Shown: in pieces, positions 8,810-17,159 of the stretch
Position numbering within the stretch: position 1 is the first letter of the stretch
Layout of the letters: each line of letters begins with the position of its first letter
Assembly: GCA_902363535.1 (NCBI GenBank)
Contig: CABJAE010000001.1
Coordinates: 1 to 48,748, forward strand
DNA length: 48,748 nucleotides
Source of the DNA: Peptoniphilaceae bacterium
GTDB lineage: Bacteria > Bacillota > Clostridia > Tissierellales > Peptoniphilaceae
Direction of reading: 5' to 3'
Translations under genes and position numbers: made by a program
The notes under the pieces: model-generated
What the model saw: the letters and a program-made list of their open reading frames with translations, nothing else
The model's database searches: none
What the model was told of the DNA's origin: nothing

Positions 8810-10003
8810 TCAAGACGAGGATGAGAGACGTTTCGGCGTAATGCGAATAATCTCTAAATCCTTCGGCCCCTTGGCGATCACCTTTCCTTCGCGATCGACA
8901 CTTAGTTGAATATCCGTCTCCCGAAGGGCATCCACCAAAGACGCGTCGCCGTAAATTTCCACGTCGATCTTCTTCGGCACGTTAAAATCGCTGAGATTGA
9001 CATCTTTCATGGACGTCATGTGCTCCGTGGAGACTTCCATGGTGCGCCGCGCCGATTCCTTTTTCATGTAACGTAAAATCACGGATTCGTCGGGATTGAC
9101 GAGATGGATTCCCTCCGGCACGTTTAACTGTACGGGCACGGCATTGGTGCTCATGAGCTCTTTCGCATCCACGGGCCGGGTGGGAATGCTCTCGATGCGA
9201 TCAATGACGTCGGTCTCGCCGGTAATGGTCACGGTGGCCGGCGTAAGGATAGCTCGATCCCGATTAAAGTCGCCACCCTCGTCGTCGACGAAGTTCACTT
9301 CCACGGGCACACTTTTCGCCTTCGATATGGTCGCCTGAACGCCGACGGTATTCGGCGTCACCTCGATGCCTGCAATTACGTTTTTATTCTTATCCAAGGG
9401 CGAAAGCTCGACAGAGGATAACACCGTATCTTTCGCGCCGGATATGGCGATGTAGCCGGCCACGGAATGCACTTTGTCGACGGCTTTTTTCGGGCCCTTG
9501 ACGGTGACTTCTTCTTGATTGACGATGATTCTGTCCAGCACCATGCCGTCGGCGGGCTTGCCTTTGGCCGTCACCGTCACCGGTTTTTGCATCGTCACCA
9601 TTTCATCGACAGCGATGGTGATGGCCGAGGGATTGGACTTTTTAATTTTAATGCTCTCGTCGGAGAGGCGGAAGTGAATGGGCAGCCGTTGGGAGCCCGG
9701 TTGCACTTCGCCTAAATCCACATAGGCGGAAATATCTTCTTCTTTTAATCCGACGATGGCGCTGCGATTGCCGGAGACGACGATATTGGTGGTGTAATCG
9801 TCGTTTTGCAAAAGCTCCATTCCCGCTTCCCGCATGGTGGATTGGTTCCGAAGCTCCACTTCCACATTGGTGAAGTCCTTGGTGATCACCGGATCGATTT
9901 CCGTAATGATGAAGAACCAAAGCAAAATTGCCAGGACCAGGGAGAATATTTTCGTAATCGTGTCCCGATTGTTCGCTATAAAATTTACATATTTATCGCG
10001 CAT
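8810..10003 (-). CDS. cdaR: CdaR (YbbR-domain regulator of diadenylate cyclase)
   Basis: Membrane-anchored extracytoplasmic protein of 397 residues. It has one N-terminal transmembrane helix (about 17-37) followed by roughly four YbbR-type beta-rich repeats. CdaR proteins bind and modulate the c-di-AMP synthase CdaA. The ATG at 10003 overlaps the cdaA stop (TGATG) and has GAGGAGG seven bases upstream, showing translational coupling. The usual downstream partner glmM is absent here; guaB follows from its own promoter. Confidence 0.92.
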   Translation of the reverse strand: MRDKYVNFIANNRDTITKIFSLVLAILLWFFIITEIDPVITKDFTNVEVELRNQSTMREAGMELLQNDDYTTNIVVSGNRSAIVGLKEEDISAYVDLGEVQPGSQRLPIHFRLSDESIKIKKSNPSAITIAVDEMVTMQKPVTVTAKGKPADGMVLDRIIVNQEEVTVKGPKKAVDKVHSVAGYIAISGAKDTVLSSVELSPLDKNKNVIAGIEVTPNTVGVQATISKAKSVPVEVNFVDDEGGDFNRDRAILTPATVTITGETDVIDRIESIPTRPVDAKELMSTNAVPVQLNVPEGIHLVNPDESVILRYMKKESARRTMEVSTEHMTSMKDVNLSDFNVPKKIDVEIYGDASLVDALRETDIQLSVDREGKVIAKGPKDLEIIRITPKRLSSSS

Positions 10004-10794
10004 CAAATTTCCTCCTCGTCACTCTTTGGGAAATAGATCCCCCGCAGCATTTGTTCCAAGGTAGAAAGATCCAAATGGCGGTTAATGTTTCCGAATTCGG
10101 CGACGGAGATGGATCCCGTTTCTTCGCTGACCACGATGGCGAAGGCGTCGCTTTTTTCGCTGATGCCGATGGCCGCCCGGTGGCGCGTGCCCAATTCTTT
10201 GGAAAGGCCCTTTTCTTCCGTTAAGGGCAGAAAGCAGGCGGCGGAAACGATCTGATCCCCGTTGATGATGACGGCGCCGTCGTGGAGGGGCGTGTTGGGG
10301 ATGAAGATGTTGATCAAGAGACCGGAAGACAAGTCGCCGTAAATGCTCGTCCCCGTTTCGATGATTTCATTTAAGCCCGTCTTACGTTCGATCACCATTA
10401 AGGCGCCGATCTTCTGGCGGGACAAAGAGGCCACGGCGCTGATGATTTCATTAATGGTGGATTCGTCCCGGGTTCCCGACAAGACGAAGCCTTTTCGAAT
10501 GGAGCTGTTTCGGCCGATAAATTCCAGGCCCCGTCGTATTTCCGGCTGAAACACGATAAATAGGCCCAAAAATCCCCAGGTCAACATGCTCTTTAAGAGG
10601 TAATTGAGCATATAGATCTGCAGGATTTCGCTGAGCTTCGTAAGGATCAGGACCACGACGATCCCCTTGCTTAATTGCTCGGCGCGGGTGCCCTTGATTA
10701 ATTTAAAGAGCCAATAGATGATCACCGCGACGATGGCGATGTCGATGACGTCTTGAATCCGTAGCATCGATAAAGTTTCACTTATCCATTGCAT
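10003..10794 (-). CDS. cdaA: Diadenylate cyclase CdaA
   Basis: Makes the second messenger c-di-AMP from two ATP, controlling potassium and osmolyte transport and cell-wall homeostasis in Firmicutes. The 263-residue protein has about three N-terminal transmembrane helices (to about residue 85) and a DAC domain. Catalytic motifs are complete: DGA at 172-174 (LHDGAVII) and RHR at 204-206 (RHRAAIG). Its start lies inside the end of the DUF5317 gene (17-base overlap) and its stop overlaps cdaR. A KtrAB potassium system, a common target of c-di-AMP, is encoded at the other end of the window. Confidence 0.96.
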   Translation of the reverse strand: MQWISETLSMLRIQDVIDIAIVAVIIYWLFKLIKGTRAEQLSKGIVVVLILTKLSEILQIYMLNYLLKSMLTWGFLGLFIVFQPEIRRGLEFIGRNSSIRKGFVLSGTRDESTINEIISAVASLSRQKIGALMVIERKTGLNEIIETGTSIYGDLSSGLLINIFIPNTPLHDGAVIINGDQIVSAACFLPLTEEKGLSKELGTRHRAAIGISEKSDAFAIVVSEETGSISVAEFGNINRHLDLSTLEQMLRGIYFPKSDEEEI

Positions 10795-11350
10795 GGTGAT
10801 CCGCCTTTCCGAATAAATAAGACGTAGCGCTCGCTACAAATAAAAACAAACCGAAGGCGATGAAGCCGTCGCCGATGCTCATGACCTTTGCACTTGAGAC
10901 GGCCGAGGAAAAACAGAAGCGGTCGCCTAAAAAACGAAGCCGCGTCGCCTCGTTGACCAAGCTGTGGGTCAGAACCCGCCCCTCGGTGATTAAGGCAAGG
11001 GCGCGGCTGTCGCCGATCTTTAACAGAGCTTTTGCTTCCACGGGCATGGCGCCGTTTAAGGCGACGACCGCACCATTTAATGCGAGCCCTATGCCGGCCG
11101 AAACGTAACCCGGATGGCGACCGATCACACAGCCCACGGCCATGATAAAAAGCAGAAGGGCGTGGATGGTGGAAAAGTGCGCCGCAAGGAAAGGCACCGA
11201 AGGCGCCGCCTTGAGTGCAATGAGAAAGAGGGCGGCGCCGGTGCCTGCGACGATTAAATTTTTAAAGCGGGGTTCCTGCAAAAACGTCTTGTCTTTCCAC
11301 GCCATAAGAAGCCCCAGGCATACGCCTAAGATAATCCCTTCAGTTGTCAT
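10778..11350 (-). CDS. DUF5317-like integral membrane protein
   Basis: A 190-residue membrane protein with about five hydrophobic segments. The pattern LNGAMPV, then FLGDRF and a late SIGDGF followed by a final helix resembles the DUF5317 family of Gram-positive bacteria, whose function is unknown. It is the first gene of a coupled trio with cdaA and cdaR: its end overlaps the cdaA start by 17 bases. That arrangement suggests a link with c-di-AMP synthesis or membrane stress, which is inference only. AGGTGA precedes the ATG, and this ribosome binding site lies immediately after the T-tract of the upstream terminator. Confidence 0.75.
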   Translation of the reverse strand: MTTEGIILGVCLGLLMAWKDKTFLQEPRFKNLIVAGTGAALFLIALKAAPSVPFLAAHFSTIHALLLFIMAVGCVIGRHPGYVSAGIGLALNGAVVALNGAMPVEAKALLKIGDSRALALITEGRVLTHSLVNEATRLRFLGDRFCFSSAVSSAKVMSIGDGFIAFGLFLFVASATSYLFGKADHHAMDK

Positions 11351-11361
11351 TCTTCACCTAC

Positions 11362-11390
11362 AAAAAATGCGCTCTCCTTAGAAAGCGCAT
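11362..11390 (-). terminator. Terminator after ispH-S1
   Basis: On the minus strand, ATGCGCTTTC and GGAGAGCGCAT form a stem of 7 Watson-Crick pairs extended by several further pairs. TTTTTT follows directly. It lies just after the stop at 11399 and only about 12 bases before the DUF5317 start. Confidence 0.8.
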
Positions 11391-11398
11391 TTGTTTTA

Positions 11399-13477
11399 TT
11401 ATTCTTCGTCTTGGGATTCTTCCGCATCGACGGTTTCGAGTTGATCGAAGTTGATCAGATCGCCGATCGCCATGGAGAAGCTTTCTTCTTCAGGTTTCGC
11501 TTCTACTTGCGGTTGTTCTCTGCGACGAGGTTTTTGCTCTTTCTTTCTTTCGCGAGGAGCTTGTTCGTCTTCGCCGCCCGGTTGAAGGGCCTTCATGGAA
11601 AGAGAAATCTTCTTGTCTTCGAAGTTGATATCGGTGACGCGAACGTCGATTTCTTGACCGATTTCTAAGACATCAGACGGTTTTTCGACGTGTTGTCTGG
11701 AAATTTGAGAAACGTGCAGTAAGCCGTCTACACCGGATTCCAGGCGAACGAATGCGCCGAAGTCCAGAATGTTTACGACGGTACCTTTTACGTCGTCGCC
11801 GACTTGTACGGTTTCAACAAAGGTATCCCAGGGTTTTTGGGTGGTTTGTTTTAAGCCGAGGGCGATGCGGTTCTTTTCTTCGTCGATTTTCAGAACCAGT
11901 ACCTTTACCTTTTCGCCGGGGCTTACGACATCGCTGGGATGTTTCACGCGGTTCCAGGAAAGTTCAGAGATGTGAATCAATCCGTCTACGCCGCCGACAT
12001 CGACGAATGCGCCGAAGTTGGTAAGGCGTTGAACCGTACCTTCGATGAATTCGCCTTCTTGAAGGGTGCTGTACACTTCTTTGCGTTTTTCTTCGATTTC
12101 CTTGGATTCGATGTTTTTGCGAGAGAGGACGAATTTTCTTCTGCCCTTATCGAAATCGATGATTTCGCATTCTAAGTCTTCATCGACGTATTTGCTTAAA
12201 TCTCTTTGGAAACGTACGGAAACGTGGGATGCGGGAATAAATCCGTTTAATCCGTCGACGTCACAGGTCAAGCCGCCTTTGACGACATTGGTGACGTGAG
12301 CCGTAACCGTTTCGCCGTTTTCAAATTTTTCTTCCATTTCATCCCAAACTTTCATGTTTTCCACGCGTTTGAAGGATAAAACGACATTACCGTCTCCATC
12401 GTCCATTTTCATTACGTAAACCTGAATTTGATCTCCTTGGTTGAAGATTTCACTCGGTTTTACATTGGGATCGTTGGACAATTCATCTCTGGAGATGATA
12501 CCGTCTGCGCGGTAGCCGATATTAACCATAACCTCGTCGTCGGTTACGTATAATACCTCGCCATCGACAATTTCACCGCGGCGTACGCGCGTGAAAGAGT
12601 TTTCAATGGCCTCCATCATTTCATTGTTCATTTCGTCCCTGTTCATATTATCCATTCTACTAACAGCCTCCTTGATTACCGAATCCGGAGTGGATGCCCC
12701 GGCGGTAATACCAATTTTATTGAATTTTTTAAATGGACGTAGATCGAGTTGATTTATGGTTTGAATATGGTAGACATTATCGCAATGTTCTGACGCAATC
12801 TTTACGAGCTTCTTCGTATTTGCACTATTCTTACCACCTATAACGAGCATACAATCCACATGAGTAGCCAACATGCGACAGGCATCCTGACGGTCGTTTG
12901 TGGCTTTACATATGGTATTATACCTTAAAATCTCCCCGGTGAAAACACCTTTTAGCCTTTCTTCCACAGAATCAACCAATTTATTGGGATTTGTCGTCTG
13001 GGAAACAAGGGCAATTTGATCTTTCTCACTTAAAGGCAAGGCGTCCGCCTCATCGGCGTCTGCGACGATGTAGACCTCGTCGCCGTAAGAGGCGATGCCC
13101 TTCACTTCCGGATGGTCTTTGTCGCCGACGATGACCACGGGAATGCCCTTGGTGTTGTTTTCCTCGACGATGGTGTAAATCCTCGAGACAAAGGGGCAGG
13201 TCGTGTCTATCACGCGGTTGCCTTTCGCGCTCAACTCTTCCTTTAAGGCTTTCGTCGTGCCATGGCTCCTCGTAATGACCGTGGCGTTTTCAGGCAGATG
13301 GGCTTCGTCGATGAGCTCTACGCCTTTTTCCCGCAGGTCTTCGTTTACTTGGGCGTTATGCACAAGCTCCCCTAAGATCTTCACGTCGTCGTAGGCCTGA
13401 GCCGTCTGAAAGGCGCTTTCCACAGCGCGCTTCACGCCGCCGCAAAAGCCGTAGCATTCACTCAACAGTATTTCCAA
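11399..13477 (-). CDS. ispH: IspH - S1 RNA-binding domain fusion
   Basis: Two functions in one 692-residue protein. Residues 1-275 are 4-hydroxy-3-methylbut-2-enyl diphosphate reductase, the last step of the MEP isoprenoid pathway. The 4Fe-4S ligands Cys12, Cys94 and Cys190 are present, as are His40, His72 and the HPE motif at 122-124. Residues 298-632 contain four S1 domains related to ribosomal protein S1, for example GTVQRLTNFGAFVDV, followed by an acidic and basic low-complexity tail. This fusion is known in Clostridia. The gene overlaps plsC by 20 bases and ends the 19-gene run. Residues of about 155-255 are encoded by a patch of clearly lower G+C that contains a promoter-like sequence. 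Confidence 0.96.
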   Translation of the reverse strand: MEILLSECYGFCGGVKRAVESAFQTAQAYDDVKILGELVHNAQVNEDLREKGVELIDEAHLPENATVITRSHGTTKALKEELSAKGNRVIDTTCPFVSRIYTIVEENNTKGIPVVIVGDKDHPEVKGIASYGDEVYIVADADEADALPLSEKDQIALVSQTTNPNKLVDSVEERLKGVFTGEILRYNTICKATNDRQDACRMLATHVDCMLVIGGKNSANTKKLVKIASEHCDNVYHIQTINQLDLRPFKKFNKIGITAGASTPDSVIKEAVSRMDNMNRDEMNNEMMEAIENSFTRVRRGEIVDGEVLYVTDDEVMVNIGYRADGIISRDELSNDPNVKPSEIFNQGDQIQVYVMKMDDGDGNVVLSFKRVENMKVWDEMEEKFENGETVTAHVTNVVKGGLTCDVDGLNGFIPASHVSVRFQRDLSKYVDEDLECEIIDFDKGRRKFVLSRKNIESKEIEEKRKEVYSTLQEGEFIEGTVQRLTNFGAFVDVGGVDGLIHISELSWNRVKHPSDVVSPGEKVKVLVLKIDEEKNRIALGLKQTTQKPWDTFVETVQVGDDVKGTVVNILDFGAFVRLESGVDGLLHVSQISRQHVEKPSDVLEIGQEIDVRVTDINFEDKKISLSMKALQPGGEDEQAPRERKKEQKPRRREQPQVEAKPEEESFSMAIGDLINFDQLETVDAEESQDEE
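12917..12945 (-). promoter_or_regulatory. Candidate internal promoter inside ispH
   Basis: On the minus strand TTTTCA (complement of 12940-12945) and a perfect TATAAT (complement of 12917-12922) are 17 bases apart. The site lies within the low-G+C patch, upstream of the S1-coding half and of the cda genes. It could give an S1-only message, but chance occurrence in AT-rich coding DNA is possible. Confidence 0.35.
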
Positions 13478-14045
13478 GGTAGTTTCTCCCTTCGTAAATG
13501 GTGGCCATTAAGGCGCGCATGCGTTTTTGGTATTCCTCTTCGGTGAGTTTTTCCTTTTCGAAGGGAATCGGCACACGGAATATGTAGCGCCGTTTGCGAA
13601 AGAGTTTGTAGTCCCCTTCGATGTATAGGGGCAGAACTTCGGTCCCGGTGCGGGAAGCGAGAAGAATGGTGCCGGGCTTAGCCCGGTCGTAGTCCACGTC
13701 CTTGACCCGCGTTCCCTCCGGAAAAATGCCCACGATCTCGTTCTTTTTTAATGCCCGCATGGCGATAATGGTGCTCTTCGCATCGCCGTGGTCCCGGTCG
13801 ACGGAGATGGCGCCGACGCCCTGAAGGATTTGCTTTAAAATCGGCTTTTCAAAGAGCTCCCGCTTCGCCATCCAGCGCACCTGCTTGGGAAAAAGAATCG
13901 AAACGAAGAGGGGATCCCAATTGCTCTTGTGATTGGCCACCAAAAGATAGGCCTTGTCCTCCAGCTCGGGCATGTTCACCACTTCGTAGGGATAGAGGAT
14001 TTTTAAAAGCCACCCGGTAATGCCTTTCACGAAATTATAAAACAT
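13458..14045 (-). CDS. plsC: 1-acyl-sn-glycerol-3-phosphate acyltransferase
   Basis: Membrane-associated enzyme that acylates lysophosphatidic acid to phosphatidic acid in phospholipid synthesis. The 195-residue protein has the catalytic HX4D motif at His39-Asp44 (NHKSNWDPLF) and the glycerol-phosphate-binding motif FPEGTR (108-113). A hydrophobic N-terminus (about 1-20) fits membrane attachment. It overlaps cmk upstream by 11 bases and ispH downstream by 20 bases. The cmk-plsC-ispH-S1 order is common in Clostridia. Confidence 0.93.
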   Translation of the reverse strand: MFYNFVKGITGWLLKILYPYEVVNMPELEDKAYLLVANHKSNWDPLFVSILFPKQVRWMAKRELFEKPILKQILQGVGAISVDRDHGDAKSTIIAMRALKKNEIVGIFPEGTRVKDVDYDRAKPGTILLASRTGTEVLPLYIEGDYKLFRKRRYIFRVPIPFEKEKLTEEEYQKRMRALMATIYEGRNYLGNTVE

Positions 14046-14688
14046 GGCCGTTCTCCACGTAATTCACCATGGTGTCCAATACTTCTTCTTCGCTCATGGC
14101 GGTGGAATCCACGAGAATGGCATCCGCTGCCTGCTTCAAGGGAGCCACGGCGCGATTTTTATCACGCTCATCCCGGGCGTGAATGTCGGCTTTAATGGTT
14201 TCCATATCCACGGCTTCGCCAAAGGCCAGGCGCTGTTCGTAGCGACGTCTCGCCCGCTCTTCTTCCGACGCCGTGAGGAAAAATTTCACATCCGCCGAGG
14301 GCAGCACCACCGTGCCGATGTCCCGCCCTTCCATGACGACGCCGCCGTCTTCAGCGAGCCGCCGTTGCAGAGACAGAAGATAGTCCCGCACCGCCGGCTC
14401 TTTCGACAGCTGCGAGGTCTTTTGGGAAATGGCCTCCGTGCGAATCACATCGCCCAGGGCCTCGCCGTTTAATTGCACGGCGCCGTCTTTGTAGTCGATG
14501 GACTGAGCGTCCACGCGCTTCAGAAGCTCCTTAGTGGAAAGATCCCCACCTTCTCTTACGGCGATGTAGGCGATGGTGCGGTAGAGGGCGCCGGTGTCGA
14601 TGTATTCGTAGCCCAGACGCTTTGCCAGGGCGCTTGCGATGGCGCTTTTCCCCGCGCCTGAGGGTCCGTCAATGGCGATGGTTTTCAT
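14035..14688 (-). CDS. cmk: (d)CMP kinase
   Basis: Cytosolic kinase converting CMP and dCMP to the diphosphates. The 217-residue length is standard. The P-loop GPSGAGKSA is at 8-16, followed by the CMP-specific pattern YEYIDTGALYRTIAY and the conserved EGRDIGTVVLP. The ATG at 14688 directly abuts the TAA of the upstream flavoprotein gene, and the 3' end overlaps plsC. It is the classical neighbour of S1-domain genes in many bacteria. Confidence 0.96.
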   Translation of the reverse strand: MKTIAIDGPSGAGKSAIASALAKRLGYEYIDTGALYRTIAYIAVREGGDLSTKELLKRVDAQSIDYKDGAVQLNGEALGDVIRTEAISQKTSQLSKEPAVRDYLLSLQRRLAEDGGVVMEGRDIGTVVLPSADVKFFLTASEEERARRRYEQRLAFGEAVDMETIKADIHARDERDKNRAVAPLKQAADAILVDSTAMSEEEVLDTMVNYVENGHVL

Positions 14689-15900
14689 TTATTCCTCCTC
14701 ACCGGAACACATGCCGGCTAAGTACCCGCTCGAAAATGCGATCTGTAAATTAAAGCCCCCGGTGGGTCCGTCCACGTCCAAAACTTCTCCGCAGAAGTAG
14801 AGACCCTTGGCCTTTTTGCTTTCCATGGTCGAAGGATCCACGTCCTTTACGTCCACGCCGCCGGTGGTAATGATCCCGGTATTTTCGTTAAACAGTCCGG
14901 CGTAGCGCAGGCGAAAATTTTTCAGTGTATGAATCAGCCCGCGCCGCATCTGCGCCGACAGCTGATGGGCCGGCAGATCCTGATCCACCTGCGCCTGATC
15001 CAACACCGGTGCGATCAAAGACTTGGGAAGCAGGTTCTTCATCAGATTGTGCATGGCCCGATTGGAATTGTCCTTCACTTCGCGCAGAAGCCGCTTATCA
15101 AGCACCTCTTCTGTGAGGGCGGGCTTTAAATCGAGAGACAAGTCCACTTTATCGGAGCGATTAATCTTCGATGAGAGACTCAGGACGATGGGCCCGCTGA
15201 TGCCAAAGTGGGTAAAAAGCATTTCCCCAAAATCGGAGAAGCTTCCCTCTTTCGTCGTCGCCGTAAGGGCCACGTTTTTTAAGGTCAGGCCGGACAGCTC
15301 TTCTAAGTAGCTTTCTTTGAGTTTTAATCCCACGAGGCCCGCCACGGGCTTGATGATGCCCATGCCGAAATCCTCGGCGAAACCATAGCCGTCGCCGGTG
15401 GAGCCTGTGAGTCGATAGGTCATGCCTCCTGTGGCGACGATCACCTTGTCTCCGCGAAACGTGCCCCTGTTTGTCCTTAGAACATAGCCGTCTTCTTCTC
15501 TTTCAACGGATTCTACCGTGGTGTTCAGGCGAACAACTACTTTCCTCTTTTCCAGTTCCCTTGCCAAGGTTTTAATGATATCCGAGGACTTATCGCTTTT
15601 CGGAAAGACTCGATCGCCCCGCTCCACCTTTAAGGGGGTGCCGCGGCTTTCGAAGAAATCTTTCAGCATGGCGGCGGTGAAACTGTAATAGGACGAGTAC
15701 ATAAAGCTTGCATTGCGATTCAGGACTTCAAAGAAAAAAGGATCGTCGCAGTCGTTACAGAGATTGCACCGTCCCTTGCCTGTAATAAACAGCTTCTTTC
15801 CCAATTTTTCATTTTTTTCGATTAAGGTGACCTCTGCCGTCTCCGCCGCTTTTATGGCGGCCATCATGCCGGCGGGTCCGCCTCCTATGACCAGTATCAT
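14689..15900 (-). CDS. BaiN/HI0933-family FAD-dependent oxidoreductase
   Basis: Flavoprotein of 403 residues, normal for the HI0933/BaiN (YtfP-like) family. The N-terminal dinucleotide fold has GGGPAGM at 6-12; GKGRCNLCND follows, then ATGGMTYRLTGSTGDGY. The C-terminal signature TGGVDVKDVDPSTMESK and the closing FCGEVLDVDG are typical. The physiological substrate of most members is unknown; some clostridial relatives act in bile-acid reduction, which should not be assumed here. It sits between mnmM and cmk with no intergenic space. Confidence 0.92.
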   Translation of the reverse strand: MILVIGGGPAGMMAAIKAAETAEVTLIEKNEKLGKKLFITGKGRCNLCNDCDDPFFFEVLNRNASFMYSSYYSFTAAMLKDFFESRGTPLKVERGDRVFPKSDKSSDIIKTLARELEKRKVVVRLNTTVESVEREEDGYVLRTNRGTFRGDKVIVATGGMTYRLTGSTGDGYGFAEDFGMGIIKPVAGLVGLKLKESYLEELSGLTLKNVALTATTKEGSFSDFGEMLFTHFGISGPIVLSLSSKINRSDKVDLSLDLKPALTEEVLDKRLLREVKDNSNRAMHNLMKNLLPKSLIAPVLDQAQVDQDLPAHQLSAQMRRGLIHTLKNFRLRYAGLFNENTGIITTGGVDVKDVDPSTMESKKAKGLYFCGEVLDVDGPTGGFNLQIAFSSGYLAGMCSGEEE

Positions 15901-16458
15901 TTAACACCTCGCGATGCCTACCCAGTAGGGCGGGCAATGATTTTGATTGGGAAAGGTGATTTTTACCACCTTGTACGCTTTCTGATCCAATGCGCCGATC
16001 AACGCTTCCATGCCCTCGCTCTCAACTTTTCCTGCGTCGTGGCCGGGATAGATCGCGAGACTGATAAGGGCGCCGAATTTCATGTTGGCCAGGATTGCAT
16101 TTAATGTCCGCTTTGTGGCGGGCCAAGTCGTGGTGATCTCCTTGTCGCCGCCGGGCAAATAGCCCAGATTCATGACAAAGGCGTCGACCTCAGAGAGCTC
16201 CACATAGCGGGAAACATTTTCGTGGCTGTCGAGAATCAGCTCCGCGTTTTTAATCGCTTCTTTTTTTAAAAGGGCCTCCGTCTTGTCCATGGCGGCCTGC
16301 TGAATATCCATGGCCAGGACGCGACTCGCCCGACGCGCGAGAAACAAGGTGTCTTTTCCGTTTCCCGCCGTGAGATCCACGGCGAGATGGTCCTTCTTCA
16401 AAAAGTTTTCCAGGACCACGTGGGACCAGGCCACGGCCGATGTAGGCATTACTTCCAT
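15901..16458 (-). CDS. mnmM: Class I methyltransferase, MnmM/YtqB-like
   Basis: SAM-dependent methyltransferase of 185 residues with motif I VDLTAGNGKDT (27-37) and a conserved NLGYLPGGDKEITT segment. It ends in NQNHCPPYWVGIAR. These features match YtqB, which has been characterised as MnmM and methylates the 5-aminomethyl-2-thiouridine at the tRNA wobble position. The ATG at 16458 overlaps the end of rluB; an ATG three codons later is an alternative. Assignment to the family is firm, the exact tRNA substrate is by analogy. Confidence 0.85.
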   Translation of the reverse strand: MEVMPTSAVAWSHVVLENFLKKDHLAVDLTAGNGKDTLFLARRASRVLAMDIQQAAMDKTEALLKKEAIKNAELILDSHENVSRYVELSEVDAFVMNLGYLPGGDKEITTTWPATKRTLNAILANMKFGALISLAIYPGHDAGKVESEGMEALIGALDQKAYKVVKITFPNQNHCPPYWVGIARC

Positions 16459-17159
16459 GATTTTAACGCCCGAATTTCTTTTTCCCGAAGGGGACGGTAC
16501 TCCCCTTTTCCCAATTGGCCCAGCTTTAGGGGGCCCATTTGAATCCGCTCAAGCTCAACTACTTCCGCGCCCACGGCTTCAAACATGCGGCGGATTTGGC
16601 GATTACGGCCCTCATGTATGGTCACTTCCATGCGGGTCTTTGCGTTTCTGTGTTCCAAAATTTTGAACGTCGCCGGCGCCGTCATGCCGTCACTGAGTTC
16701 GATGCCCGTGGACAATTTCTTTGCCGTCGTCTCGTCTACCACGCCTCTTACCGTGACGCGATAGGTCTTTTCCAGTTCGTATTTCGGATGGAGCAGGCGC
16801 TGGGTCAATTCCCCGTCGTCCGTTAAAAGCAAGAGCCCCGAGGAATCCATGTCCAGCCTCCCCACGGGGTAGAGCCGCTGCCCTTTGCCCGTGGGCACCA
16901 AATCAAGCACGGTCTTGCGCCCCTTGTTGTCGTCTACGGTAGAAACGACGCCGCGGGGTTTGTTCAATAAGACGTAGCGATTTGTCTTCGGCAGGCGCAG
17001 AAGCTTTCCGTCGACGGTGACTTTGTCACTTTCCTCCACCTTCATGCCCTGTTCCGTCACGGTTTCGCCGTTTATTTTTACACGTCCGGCGTCGATAATT
17101 TCTTCGCATTTTCTGCGGCTGGCGACGCCGGCGTGGGCCATGTATTTTTGAAGTCTCAT
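16449..17159 (-). CDS. rluB: rRNA pseudouridine synthase, RluB/RsuA family
   Basis: Isomerises a uridine of rRNA to pseudouridine. The 236-residue protein has an S4 RNA-binding domain at about 1-48 (KYMAHAGVASRRKCEEII) and a catalytic domain with GRLDMDSSGLLLLT, catalytic Asp103. The later motif HEGRNRQIRRMFEAVG is diagnostic of the family. It starts in an ATGA overlap with scpB, a pairing conserved in Firmicutes. Family members modify 23S U2605 or 16S U516; sequence and neighbours favour the RluB type. Confidence 0.93.
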   Translation of the reverse strand: MRLQKYMAHAGVASRRKCEEIIDAGRVKINGETVTEQGMKVEESDKVTVDGKLLRLPKTNRYVLLNKPRGVVSTVDDNKGRKTVLDLVPTGKGQRLYPVGRLDMDSSGLLLLTDDGELTQRLLHPKYELEKTYRVTVRGVVDETTAKKLSTGIELSDGMTAPATFKILEHRNAKTRMEVTIHEGRNRQIRRMFEAVGAEVVELERIQMGPLKLGQLGKGEYRPLREKEIRALKSWK

